Assembly (NCBI RefSeq): GCF_958450345.1
Contig: NC_088783.1
Span: 87,131,895-87,195,894, forward strand
Origin: Calliphora vicina
Taxonomy: Eukaryota > Arthropoda > Insecta > Diptera > Calliphoridae
Direction of reading: 5' to 3'
DNA length: 64,000 bases
Shown piece after piece: positions 34,436 through 45,589 of the stretch. The notes below the pieces were generated by a model, which did not search any database, was not told where the DNA came from, and saw nothing but the letters and a program-made list of their open reading frames with translations. The stretch's first letter is position 1. Each line of letters opens with the position of its first letter. Made by a program: the position numbers and the translations under genes.

Positions 34436-35069
34436 TTTTGATCACCTTCACTGTGTTTGGGGACTTATTTCATTTTAAAAATTGGGGTTCTATTTCATAT
34501 GAAATAAGACCCCAATAATGGGGTGTTATTCCATTTCTGTTTGGGGAATTATTTCACTTCGTTGGGGTCTTATTTCATTTTCAGAACTGGGGTTTTATTG
34601 CATATGAAATAAGGCCCCCAGTTTTGTTATTTCATTTTATTTTTGGGGTGTTATTTCGTGGGGGGTTATTTCATGCCGCCGCTTTTGAAAATAACATTTT
34701 CAAACATAAATAATATTAAGTCAATAAATGAAAGCTTATAGATTGTAGTGTCTGAAAAAAAATTTTTCTCTGTGTAAATGGATTGGAAATAAAAAAATCG
34801 TGCGAATATTAATAAATGTATTAAAACTGAAGAAAGTGAACTAACGTGCCAAAAATTTTTTGGTGATTTATTTCATTTTCAGTAATTGGTGAGCACTTTC
34901 ATTATGAATTAAGTTCCCAATTTTAAAATGAAATAAGTCCCCAAAAAATTAACTAAGTCCTTAAATTTCGTTGTTGGTTTTTCCTGTATAGAATTTTTGG
35001 GGCTTAAATTCATCTTCGGTTTGGGGACTTTGTTCATTGGGGACTTTGTTCGTAGCGCCATCCGCTTTT

Positions 35070-35945
35070 TTTTACCTTCTTACTTGATATAAATATCGAA
35101 CGGACATCATTAGTTCGACTAAAGCATATATCAAATATTGGTATTGTTATGGTTCGAAAATTTATATTATAGAAACTACCAAACAAATGACAAATTTATA
35201 TGCATCTATCTTTACCATTCATGAAGAAGTCTATAGATATCTAAGAAAGAACACTGATGGATTTTGCAGGCCTCTATCCATTTCAAAACTACGTATACTT
35301 AACATTAATTGTATAAAATCCACATTTATTATACAACATGATTAATGTGGACATCAACTAATCTTATATAGAAATAGGCCACACTTTTTTTGTGGTACAC
35401 TTTTAAGAATGGTATTGTCCAACAATATGTGCAATAATGCGTTTTTTATAAATGTGCAATCACTGTTTAGCGGACATGTTATCAAATATTATTACTCGCT
35501 TGTTAATTTCATATCTAGTTTTAAGATTTAAATCATTAGAAATTAGAAATTATGCCTTTGGCCTATAAAAAACTCTATTTCATAACTGTCAATCGAACTG
35601 TCCATTCATACAGAAAGCAGCAACTCCCGAATTAAAATGTTTTCTGCACCACCCAAAAAGCTCTAATTAACACAAAACTTCAAGAAAACATATTCATTGC
35701 ATTAATATGATTTTTTTTTTTGAAGCTCAACACTCTAACGCAGGAAAATTACATCATCATTATCCTTACATGATAATAAAAGTAACGCGTGAGCTCTTAA
35801 TCCACACAGGGCTTAATTATGAATTAAATACATTTTATTGCTAATAGAATTTAATATTATTAAATTGCAATAATGTCAAACATTTTTCTTCGCAAATTTA
35901 TATTTACGAAATTGAAAAAATAGATAGCGTATCTCTTGAACTAGG
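35070..35945. other. No feature recognised
   Basis: AT-rich sequence without paired ends or protein motifs. Confidence 0.5.
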
Positions 35946-35949
35946 TTTT

Positions 35950-36779
35950 TGTTTTTAATAACATATAATTATGTCATTTTGAAGGATACATATCTGTCAA
36001 TTATTCTCACTTTGAAGTGCCGCTGAAGACACAAATTCCTCACCAAAGCCTATGGTGAATGTGTTCCACGCCCAGGCTAGCCAAAAATGTTTGAAGACCA
36101 AGGATTGAAGGCTTTACTCCATGAAGATTGTTTTCAAACTCAACAAGAACTTGCTAAATCATTGGGAGCAGCAGGATTCATCTAAAAGCAGAGAAATTGG
36201 GTACCATACGAATTGAAGCCGAGAGACCTTGAAAGAAGATGTTGTATGTCTGAAGTGCTGCTTCACGCTATAAAATAAATTAATTGTTTCACCGAATCAT
36301 TACTTGTGATGAAAAATGGATCCATTACAATAAACCGAAGCGTAAGAGATCGTATGTGAAGCCCGGCCAAACAGCCGAATCGACAACAAAGCCAAATATC
36401 CATGGCGCTAAGGTGGTGTGAGCAAAAGGATTCTATTTATTATGAGCTACTGAAATCTGACCAGAACATCTCAAGGAACCTGTATCGAACGACTGTTTGA
36501 AGCGAACATTGACCAAAAAACGAAGAGAATATGCGGCCAGATATGAAACACATGTTGCAATACCTGTTAAAAAGTAATTCGAATGAAGTGGTTAGGAAGT
36601 TATGCGTCACCCGCTTTATAGGTGAGACCGTGCCCTGTCCGACTACTATTTGATTCGTTTTTGGCCTCAAGAGATGAGCCGGAATCCATATGTTACCAGA
36701 AAGATGGGAAAATGTCATAGCTTACAAAATATAAGCTAATAATTTGAAAAAATCAAGTATTTTTAAGTCATACACCCAA
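35950..36779 (+). mobile_element. mariner element, 5' truncated
   Basis: The right end AAGTCATACACCCAA is followed by TA (36780-36781). Inverted it reads TTGGGTGTATGACTTAAAAA and matches the left end of the mariner derivative at 60389. The 5' untranslated part (ATGTCATTTTGAAGGATACA, CATATCTGTC) also matches 60460-60490. The left TIR itself is missing. Confidence 0.75.
36050..36725 (+). pseudogene. mariner transposase pseudogene (DDD superfamily)
   Basis: Three frames together carry mariner-specific blocks in order: MFEDQGLKALLHEDCFQTQQ and ELAKSLGAAGF (helix-turn-helix region), NWVPYELKPRDLERRCCMSE (the linker motif WVPHEL), CDEKWIHYNKPKRKRSYVKP (first catalytic Asp in CDEKWI), TKPNIHGAKV, and at the end GIHMLPERWENVIAY. 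Frameshifts, stops and deletions lie between blocks, and the second catalytic HDN motif is not recognisable. It is a dead copy of a Mos1-like mariner. Confidence 0.85.
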
Positions 36780-37059
36780 TAAAAATCATAAAAAATTTTT
36801 GTTTTGCTAAATTTAGTGATAATATGCAATATATAGATTTTTATTCAATTTATACAGTTATTTCGATTTTTAGCTAGTTTTAGCCATTTAAGCTGTAAAT
36901 AAGATCCTATGGCCGCAGTCCTTGAAGCCTGGTTCTTAGCCTAGTGATTTTTAATTCCAAATCTAGCATTTTTTTGCGCTGAAGAGTTGACAACCTTTAT
37001 GTAATAATACATTTTTATAATATTAAAATTAATGTCAGCTTTCGTTGGCATATGTACAT

Positions 37060-39208
37060 TAGAGTGACAGCCGATTTTTTTTTTTTAGATTTCAAAGAGT
37101 GCCGGTGGAATATTGTGACACTAGGCCTAAATTTTAAGTGCTGAAAATTTGAGCCAAATCGGGCAACGATTTCTGGACGCGCATCGAGGTCATAGTTCAG
37201 ATATATGCAAAATTTTACTGTTAATATGGAATAAATAGGTGAAACTCGTTAACTTTCTGCATTGTTTTATAGAAATGTGTAGATTTATTTATATTAATGA
37301 ATATTACATTAAAAAAAAATTTTTGGAAATTAACCCTGTATCTCCTTTGGTTCAAAATGACCCAAAAACTGTATTATCGCCAAAATTAGAGAAAAATGCA
37401 AATTTTTCAGTTTTTGAAAAAATTTTGCTACTAAATAAATACTTTTGCAATTGAATGCAAAAGAATCGAAATATGTACGTAATTATTGTTGTAATGAGAT
37501 ATAAATGACAAAATTTTATTAAAAAATTTTAAAGTTATTACAAATTCGCCAGACTATTAACGTGTTTCAGGCCACTTGAACAAAAAATTTATGAAAAAAA
37601 TTAAGATATTTCCAGAAAATTTAAAATAAAAGCTCATGAATGAATGAATGAATGTGTTAATATAAAAGCTCATTTTTACTTAAAATATATCCATATTTAC
37701 TTGTATATGAGTTTTTGTCTTCGTAGGATACCGTTAACCTATACGCAGGTATGGCCAAATAAAATAATTTTTTTAACGGCTGTTTCAAAACTCCATTTTC
37801 AAATTTTTAAAAATTTTGTTAAACAAATTTCAGATTTTTTCGATCATCACACTGGGGTTTATTGAGATCAAAATAGGGAATAAAAATATGAAAAAATTAT
37901 GTCAATAGCTCTTACAGTTTTTCCGTACCTGCGATTTAAATTTTGCGTTTTTCAGGAAAAACTATTTTTTTGTCCATATTTAGGCGAATGAGTCCAATTT
38001 CCTTACTGTTATAAATTTTAAGTAAAACCTATTCATAATATTATAGTCCTTATAATTTTAAATATGTTCTGAAAGTTTTACTAAAATCGGAAAACGATAA
38101 CCTTTGAATCGTGAAGGTCAAAGGTCAAATTTTTCAATATTTGGAATTTCTAATGAAGAGATAGCGAAATGTTATATATTTTTGGGCCGATTTTCATGAA
38201 ACTTGAGGAAAATATATATTGGTGTCTAGCATTTACAACAACAGTGCAAAAATGGATTTTAACCTATAAGAGGACTTGGGGTCAAAAAGGTTGTGTTTTT
38301 CGTGATTTTAAAAGTTGAGAGTAATTTGGACCCCAAGTGCTGCTAAGGGTTAATTTCCATTTTTGAAATCGCAGGTACGGAAAAACTGTAAGAGGTATTG
38401 ACATCATTTTTTCATATTTTTATTCCCTATTCTGATCTCAATAAATCCTAATGTGATGATCAAAAATTTCTGAAATTTGTTTAACAAAATTTTTAAAAAT
38501 TTGAAAATGGAGATTTGAAACAGACGTTAAAAAAATAATTTTGTTTGGCCATACCTGCGAATAGGTTAACGGTATCCTGCGAAGACAAAAACTCATACAC
38601 AAGAAAATATGGATATATTTTAAATAAAAATTAGATTTTATTTTAATTTTTCTAGAAAAATGTTAATTTTTTTTAATAAATTGTTTGTTCAAGTGGCCTG
38701 AAACACGTTATTTGTAATAACTTTAAAATTTTTTAAAAAATTCTTGTCATTTATATCTCATTACAACGATAATTACGTACAAATTTCGATTATTTTGCAT
38801 TCAATTGCAAAAGTATTTATTTAGTAGCAAAATTTTTCAAATATCTGAAAAATTTGCATTTTTTCAGAATTTTGGCGATAATACAGTTTTTGGGTCATTT
38901 TGACCCAAAAGAAATGCAGGGTTAACTTCGAAAAAAAAATTTTTAATGTAATATTCATTAATATAAATAAATCTATACATTTCTAGAAAACAATGCAGAA
39001 ATTTAACGAGTTTCACATATTTATTCCATATAAATAGTAAAATTTTGCATATATCTGAAATTTGACCTCGATGCGCGTCCAGAAATCGTTGACCGATTTG
39101 GCTCAAATTTTCAGCACTTAACTTTTAGGCCTAGTGTCACAATATTCCACCCGGCACTCTTCAAAATTTTAACAACATTTTTTTTCCATACAACTGATTG
39201 TCACTCTA
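37060..39208. mobile_element. Foldback element copy 2, 2.15 kb
   Basis: Ends TAGAGTGACAGCC and CACTCTA are flanked by identical 8-mers ATGTACAT (37052-37059 and 39209-39216). It has the same arm phrases as 23698-26117. Relative to that copy about 0.27 kb is missing from the inner right arm near 38345-38375, where TTAATTTCCATTTTTG jumps to AAATCGCAGGTACGGA. There is a short ATGA/AATG expansion near 37637-37655. Confidence 0.85.
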
Positions 39209-39390
39209 ATGTACATACATATGTATATAAAATCATAAATTTGCAATGAATTTATTCATAATTTGTTTAAAAATATGGATATTAATTATTATACATTTGC
39301 AAAATATGTAAAATTTAAAATTCAACGAACAGAGAAAGTTTTCTTCAGGTCGAAAATATGTCTCTTAACTACGCAGATATAACTATTTAC

Positions 39391-39520
39391 TAGGGTATTC
39401 AATTAATCGGGTTACTGGTTTAATCGGTTAATCGAGCAAATAATTAATCTGGGTTTAGATTTAATCGGTTCATTTTAAATTATTCGATTAACCGAATAAT
39501 TTATATTTAAATTACAAACT
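39391..39520 (+). mobile_element. hAT end, TAGGGTATTCAATTAATCGG family
   Basis: TAGGGTATTCAATTAATCGG plus subterminal TTTAATCGGTTAATCGAGCA and ATTCGATTAACCGAATAATT match the right ends at 54370-54487 and 56080-56203. The opposite end is not visible nearby, so only the terminus is called. Confidence 0.6.
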
Positions 39521-39524
39521 GAAA

Positions 39525-40530
39525 ACAAAACCACGAATTTTGTGTACATATCTCGTTTTTATAAATGTTGTGAAATTTTCAAAACCTTAAAGTCGGTTTC
39601 GTAGATTTTAAAAGAAAAATGTTTCTGCCCATATGTCAAGTAAAATGATAGGAAGTGATTATAACCGTGTATGTATATATATAAATCTTGTATATAAAAT
39701 CTTGTTTTATATACAAATTCTGAAAAGAACAAACGCACTAAAATTCAAGCGTTGATTTGCCTTTCATAATTTGAAAAATTTGTATATAAAACAAACGTAA
39801 TTTTTTTTAAAATATCATCTATATTTGCTTTAAAATTTCGTATACAATAAAAATAACTTACTGCAGATATCTCGTCCCTGTTGGAACATGTAAAAATGGT
39901 CGTACTTTTTATGTTTTTTCCGAAACAAATTTTGCATGAAATATATAAAAAAAACTTTAATATTTTTAAAAAGGGAGCAAGGTTTGTGGAGCTCCTGATG
40001 AATAAATAAAGGTTTTTTTTTATAAATAGTTGATATTGGTGGAAACCTTAGGGCTTGAGTATTAATAGTTTGGTGAAATTAAATAATTTTATGAATTTTT
40101 TGGATGACCTTAGAAACTAAAAATTATAATATAGGGATTTTCTATAAACAAAAATATATAATTTGAATTAATGTAAAACTTAACGGGGAATATTATTATA
40201 ATAAAATTTGGAAATAATATAGTTACAAATGTTCTTAAATCAACGGCATTATAATTTTTGGCATTTTTTGTTTTAAAATACCAAAATTCCTTAAATCAAC
40301 GGCACTACAATTTTTGTCATTTTTTGTTTTTAAATACCAAAATAGAAAATTGCCTACTATAAACTTAAATATATCTTGAACTATTTATATTTTAAATTTC
40401 ATCTCATTCGAATCATACTTGGATTTTTGGTGATTTTTTAAAAAAAAAATTAGACCCGAGGTGGCGTGTAATTTTGCTAATTAAGCGAAAAGGGCTTTAC
40501 TTACAACTTTGGTATCTTTGGTGATCCCCA
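39525..40530. other. No gene; a locally duplicated phrase
   Basis: TTCTTAAATCAACGGCATTA (40233) and TTCCTTAAATCAACGGCACT (40289) begin a tandem-like duplication of about 55 bp (40233-40345). Nothing else was recognised. Confidence 0.45.
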
Positions 40531-40539
40531 CTGAAATTT

Positions 40540-40895
40540 TTGGCAAACATTTTCGTAGAATATTTTAATCCTTAAATGTCCTTTTTGAAAGGAATTTGTT
40601 TATGTTCTCGAAGAAATGGTCTAATTGACCCCTAAAGACAGGAGTTAGAGAGTTAAGATCTTCCACCAAAATGATCCCCATAAAATTCCTGCTCTCATGC
40701 ATTAACTTACAAGATTTTTTTCATATAGAATGCTCCCTTCGACCAAAAAATTAAAACTTTGACCCACTGTAAAAATGAATTCAGACCAGCTGGACTATAA
40801 GTTTATTCTACAAAAATAATCTACTCGACATGCCCTTTCAGAATTATAGGGTCGCTATTCTGTTCCAATCAAAATGTCTCAATTTGTTGGACAGT
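40540..40895 (-). mobile_element. Interspersed repeat, copy of 2206-2525
   Basis: The reverse complement begins CACTGTCCAACAAATTGAGA and continues with AATAAACTTATAGTCCAGCT and GGTGGAAGATCTTAACTCTC. Boundaries beyond the shared part are uncertain. Confidence 0.55.
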
Positions 40896-40899
40896 GTTA

Positions 40900-42155
40900 T
40901 TGAAGTAGAATGCAGAGACTTAAAATGTTAGTTCCCTATGAATGAAATAACGTTATTACAATTTAAGTTCTTAAAATTAGAATACATGGAAGTTTTACAT
41001 TTTAAGTTTAGCATAAAAATAAAATGTGTCTTTAACACTTACCTCTCGAAAGTTTGAATAACATTTTTTTTATAAACAAAATAATATCTAAATTTAAGCA
41101 ACATTATACATATCATCTATACAATACAAATTCGAAATGCCTACATTGTTATTGAAGGAATAAGAATAGATGAGGCATTAGTAGGACAGTGCTTACCATT
41201 AAATGGGGCATAATTTTATAATAACAACAATAATACAGAAACAATAACAATGTGAATAATAACAATAACAAACAATTTGAATAAAATCAAATTGACTGCG
41301 AACAAATATGTTGATATATTTGTACACATTTATGTATTGTATGTATGTGTATTGAGGCAACAAATGTTCAATAAAAAATTATAATATTAAATGTAGTACA
41401 TATTTAATAATATTCATTATCTAACCTGTTAAATATTGTATGTAGGTATTTACTTAAAGTCTATTGTAGAATATTCATTAGAGATAAATGAAAATGTTAT
41501 TCTAAATTTTGCATTAATTTTCTTTTTTGTGTTTTTTGTTTAATGTCAGACAATTGAAATGTCTAACTCTAATGCTGGAGATTTGCATTTAAAAAAATGT
41601 ACTTTCTGAAATAACAAAAGCAGAAAGCAAAATAACGCAACAAATTTATGCGTTGTACATAGAAGGGGAAACTAACTTAAATGCAACAGCAACAAACAAA
41701 ATAAAATAAAAATAACTCATAAATTTTACGGCATAGCAACGCGTTAATGGAAAACTTCTGCAAAGAGTTTCCGTTGTTCCTGCTAAATTAAACTTTGTAT
41801 CAGCGCATCAAATAAATTTCACACCTTAAGCTGCGACTGGACATAAAAATATACATACAACAAGTAAAAAGATATAGTAGGATAAGCTGTAGTATATGAT
41901 AACCTACACCAGTCTGAGTACACATGTATGTACGTTAGGCTTAGTTTCAAGAATAATATTATCGGATCATGGATTTCACAGCCTATGCTACGGTGTTTGC
42001 TGAAAACAGTCGAAATCGACTTTTTGGATGGAATAAAGTCGAACAATCGATTACGTTATCACAAAGAAGTTGAAAAGTCGATTAATTAAAAATAGTCCAA
42101 TCGTCAGTCCATAAACGTCGATTTTTTTATTTTAAAAGTTTGTTTTTCCCATCAA
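40900..42155. other. No feature recognised
   Basis: AT-rich, with AAC-rich microsatellite traces near 41220-41280 and 41690. No coding or element ends were identified. Confidence 0.45.
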
Positions 42156-42159
42156 ACAG

Positions 42160-42678
42160 ACATACAATGCAATGTGTGCAACAGCACTGATTTTGCTCAA
42201 AAAAATATCAAATTGTCCACATCTGCTGTTTTTATATTCATATTGATCATAGGCAATTATGGTATGACATTTTGTCCAATATTTTTTTACGTAAGAACAA
42301 TTTTAAAATTTTTAGTACAAGTGGTAAAATTGTGCGAGCAAAAAAATGCAACTCTACAGAAATTTACTTAATTTTTAAAATTTTTAAAAACATAATTAAA
42401 AAAATTGCTAAAAACTATAATACTGTAACAATACAGCAATTTACTGTTAATACTAATAAATTCAAGGACATGAAATCTACAATTTTACCACTGTTTTTAC
42501 TAAAAAATTTATAATTATCCTTACGTAAAAAAATATTGGTCAAAATGTCATATAATAATTGCCAATGATCAATAAGAATATAAATACAGCAAATGTGGAC
42601 AATTGGATATCTTTTTAGCAAAATCAGTTCTGTTGAAAATCACATTGCATGGCGTTGCATTTTTCATGCTCGCTACTG
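42160..42678. mobile_element. Foldback MITE, Tc1-type right end
   Basis: Inverted arms of about 200 bp: ATTGTCCACATCTGCTGTTT at the left pairs with the right-hand copy ending near 42610, and AATATTTTTTTACGTAAG is paired across the centre. The right end closes ...GCTCGCTACTG and is followed by TA (42679-42680), as expected of Tc1/mariner MITEs. The left terminus lacks the matching CAGTAGCGAGC; a similar phrase (GCGAGCAAAAAAATGCAAC) lies internally near 42336. Non-coding. Confidence 0.6.
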
Positions 42679-42679
42679 T

Positions 42680-43145
42680 ATATTTTTTACATTCAAATAG
42701 GATTCTATATCGAAAAAATCAATTTATAAACCAAAAAGAATTTTTAAAATAAACTTTTTACAAAAATTAAAGTCGTTTACATCAATGAAAATTTAGTAGT
42801 TTCCTCATATTTCTTTAGTTTTTCCATACAAAATAAAAAAACATTCTTTCAACTAATTTTTTAATAAAAACTAAGAGATTATTTTTTAAATCCCGGCACC
42901 AAGAAACTTTTTAAAAAATTACAATATTTGATTTTTATTTCACGAAAAGGCAAAGCGACACATATAAATTCTGGCGTTGATTTCATTTTTTATTTGTATT
43001 GAAAACTAATTTTTTAATGTTTAATGTTTAGTTTTTCCATATAAACTTTCACTTGAGCTGTGAGAAAAAAAATAAAAACACTACATACAACACAGCCTTC
43101 CCACAATTTTGAGCTTTGTTGTAAAAGTAAAAAATGTTTTAAAAT
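42680..43145. other. No feature recognised
   Basis: AT-rich. No paired ends or protein motif seen. Confidence 0.4.
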
Positions 43146-43147
43146 AA

Positions 43148-43262
43148 CACCCATATGCATAAACAGTTTATAAATTTATCAAAGGTTTAAAAACAAAATT
43201 TCCATACAAAATCAGTTTTATAAACCTTTCATAAATTTATTAACTATTTATGCATATGGGGG
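43148..43262. mobile_element. 115-bp MITE, CCCATATGCATAAACAG type, TAA TSD
   Basis: CACCCATATGCATAAACAG and the inverse of GCATATGGGGG bound 115 bp that fold almost entirely into a hairpin (TTATAAATTTATCAAAGGTT opposite ATAAACCTTTCATAAATTTA). TAA flanks both sides (43145-43147 and 43263-43265). A 3-bp TAA/TTA duplication is typical of PIF/Harbinger MITEs. A related copy is at 54137-54250, and a single similar end is near 1302. Confidence 0.7.
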
Positions 43263-43509
43263 TAAGTCTTCAAACTGTTTTAAATAATAAAAATAATGTA
43301 CAATAAGTAATAAAAATGAATTTCAAACATTAATAACGAAAAGCACATACATTTTCAAAACAAACTTTTAAAATAATGAAACAAAATTAATAATAATATT
43401 GGACTAATATTGGAAACACTGGAAAAATTTCCAAATTATTGATGAATTTGGAAATTTTATCAAAACTAAAAAAATTAAAAGCTAAATTTCTATCTGAAAT
43501 TTTTCACTG

Positions 43510-43808
43510 GCAAAAAAAAATGGAAAAATGCAGAAAATATTCCATGTGAAAGTTTAAAGGCATTTTTAGAATGTGACAATGACATTTACCCCAACCTTCA
43601 TAAAATAATAAAAATATTTATTTCAATGCCACTGAGTAATGCTGAAGCTGAAAGGTCATTATCAAATCTTCACCGAATAAGGACATATCTAAAGTCAACA
43701 AAGTCAGAGCGTATAGAAATGCTGCATATTCACCACGAATATGAAATATTTCCTTACAAATTTATTGAAAAATGTTCATCCAAATGTAGCCATAAAATCA
43801 TTTTATAA
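43510..43808 (+). pseudogene. hAT transposase C-terminus
   Basis: The plus frame reads AENIPCESLKAFLECDNDIY, PNLHKIIKIFISMPLSNAEA, ERSLSNLHRIRTYLKSTKSE, then RIEMLHIHHEYEI and a stop after 43808. The PNLH-x-x-x-K-I stretch, (M/L)P-x-S/T-x-A-x-AERS-(L/F)S and L-x-x-I-x-T-Y-L-(K/R)-S followed by L-x-x-L-x-I-H is the dimerisation region of hAT transposases of the ZMYM/P52rIPK-like group. The domain is nearly intact in frame; the catalytic core is absent upstream. It could in principle be a short domesticated exon, but there is no supporting gene structure. Confidence 0.75.
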
Positions 43809-43982
43809 AGCACCATACTTTAGTTTTTATTTAAATTGCACTTCGCTACCCCTATCGTATTAAAGTAAAAAAATGTTAAAGGATTTTATAAAAACTTAAA
43901 TGAATATAATTAATACCGTTTCTTTGTTAGTTTTTAATTGTTTGAATAATCGTGCAATTATAGTTCTCAAGATATATAAAAA

Positions 43983-44599
43983 ACAAGTAAGAGTGCTATA
44001 TTCGGCTGTGCCGAATCTTATATACCCTTCACCAAATTATTCTTCAAAATTTTAAATATTTTTAGGTAAACAAAATTTAATTTTTTTTTAGTTGTTTTTT
44101 TCATTTTTTGGAAAAAAAATTTTCGATTGTTATTTTAAATTTTTTTTTTTAAAATTTAATTTTTTTTTTTAAATTTAAATTTTTTTTTTTTTAAATTAAA
44201 TTTTTTTTTTTTTTAAATTTTAAAATTTTTTTTTTTTTGGTTTTTTAATTTTTTTTTTTTTGAAAAAAAAAATTCGGATTAAAAATTTGTTTCCCGATTT
44301 TGACCCATTGTAGGTCCAACTTACTAACTCTTATATACGTCGTTGCAAATGTCTTTGAAATATCTATCATTAGATATCCATATTGTCTATATTAATGTCT
44401 TAGTAATCCAGATATAGGTCAAAAATAGGTCAAAAATCGAGGTTGTCTTGGTTTTTTCCTCATATCTCAGCCATTTGTGGACCGATTTTGCTGATTTTAA
44501 ATAGCAAAATTCTCGAAAGCATGTCTGACAGAATTATTGAAGATTTGGATCCCGAAGATATCTGGGGTCTTCAGAAAACTGATTTCAACAGACAGACAG

Positions 44600-44649
<50 letters not shown>

Positions 44650-44785
44650 GGACATGGCTTAATCGACTCCGCTATCTATAAGGATCCAGAATATATATAC
44701 TTTATAGGGTCGGAAATGAAAAATGTAGAAATTACAAACGGAATGACAAACTTATATATACCCTTCTCACGAAAGTGAAGGGTAT
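43983..44785 (-). mobile_element. DINE-1/Helentron-like element, nearly complete
   Basis: Starts with the inverted 3' terminus (ACAAGTAAGAGTGCTATATT, CGGCTGTGCCGAATCTTATA). It continues through long T runs, GATTTTGACCCATTGTAGGT, the shared GATATCCATATTGTCTATAT, a GACA tract, then CCATGTCCG-type and AAAGTATATATATTCTGGAT sequence inverted, and ends TACCCTTCTCACGAAAGTGA plus AGGGTATAA. Both termini are present, so length is about 0.8 kb. Confidence 0.75.
44584..44652. repeat. (GACA)n microsatellite inside the Helentron copy
   Basis: Runs of GACAGACA with occasional GACG units. The equivalent position in 2868-3340 is the short GTCC/GTCT tract, so it is an expansion of an inherited motif. Confidence 0.85.
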
Positions 44786-45199
44786 AATAACTACTTTCTT
44801 TGTATGGTATGTGACTCATCCCTGTTCCGATTCCTCCAATTTATGGTTAAACTTCATTCAGTGACTGACATTGAATAGTGTAAAGTTTGAAGACTTTCAC
44901 AATTATAGTACTTCATTTATTCGAAAATAACTATTTACTATGTATGGGTGCTGCCACGCCCATTAATTCAATCATGCCCATTTTCAGTCAAGCTGCACAC
45001 AATGGTACCGAAATAAATTCCTCAAAGTTTTGCGGTTTTTGCAATAATAGTTCACCAGATATTAAATAATAACTATTTACTTTGTATGGGAGGTGCCACG
45101 CTCACTTGAAATTTCAAAATAAAAAGCAGCATATTGTTCCTTCCAGATATATAGGAACATACAGTTAAAATTTCAAGTGGATCGGTGGTTTAAAAAAAA

Positions 45200-45495
45200 T
45201 TAAAAAAGTTTTTGATTTCGTAAAAAAATATTAAAAATTTTTTATTTTTTTTAAATATTTTTTTTCGAAAAATTGAAGAAAGAGCTATCTAAACTATTTG
45301 GGACACATTTTGCTAAGATTAATATGTAATAAGTTACATGGATAAGAAAAACACCTGCTTGACCAAAATGTCAAATTTTGACCCCCTCTAACTCAGAGAG
45401 TTCTCGACCGATCTTGTTGAAAAATTGTGTCCCCTCGGAAGACATCGATTTCCAAAATTGGTTCACTTGACATGAAATGCCCCATATATATATGG
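45200..45495. mobile_element. Foldback family arm (GATGTCTTCCGATCGG type)
   Basis: TTTTGCTAAGATTAATATGT, GGATAAGAAAAACACCTGCT, AGAGAGTTCTCGACCGATCT and GACATGAAATGCCCCATATA match 23222-23530 (inverted) and 46330-46515 (direct). A T-rich inner part precedes. Confidence 0.6.
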
Positions 45496-45496
45496 G

Positions 45497-45560
45497 GGAT
45501 TCAAACGGTCTGTTATTAGGTCATATTGTCATAATGTCCTAATATAGTATGATAGTTAAA
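45497..45560. mobile_element. Single end of the GGTCTGCTATTA MITE family
   Basis: GGATTCAAACGGTCTGTTAT, TCATATTGTCATAATGTCCT and AATATAGTATGATAGTTAAA match the left end of 34195-34435. No opposite end lies within the next 300 bases. Confidence 0.5.
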
Positions 45561-45589
45561 ACATAATTTTGATGTGTTTCTAACAAACA

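Larger units (their letters stand above)
33184..34680 (+). mobile_element. Mutator-like (MULE) derivative with 9-bp TSD
   Basis: Ends GGTGGCATGAAATAACCCCC and, inverted, GGCGGCATGAAATAACCCCC. The flanks GCTTTTAAA (33175-33183) and GCTTTTGAA (34681-34689) match at 8 of 9 positions, the duplication size of Mutator-like elements. Subterminal CCCCAAAAATGAAATAA-type words recur in both orientations (33240-33350 and 34450-34640). A short degenerate FLYWCH-like coding remnant lies at 33610-33790. It is inserted in 32670-35060 and is itself hit by 34195-34435. Confidence 0.7.
32670..35060. mobile_element. Outer element of a three-level nest, ACAAAGTCCCCAAACCGAA ends
   Basis: The left end GGCACTACAAACAAAGTCCC matches inverted right-end sequence (GGCGCTACGAACAAAGTCCC). 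AACAAAGTCCCCAAACCGAA is also paired. Subterminal phrases ATGAAATAAGTCCCC and AAGCCCCAAAA recur on both sides (32700-32860, 34900-35000). Most of its length is the insertion at 33184-34680; without that it is about 0.9 kb. No clear TSD and no coding were seen. Confidence 0.6.

Noticed and set aside
36440..36718. 92-codon frame on the minus strand
   Set aside because: Antisense shadow of the mariner pseudogene at 36050-36725.
44443..44778. 111-codon frame with DRQTDRQTDR repeats
   Set aside because: It reads through the (GACA)n tract of a Helentron copy; no protein family resembles it.
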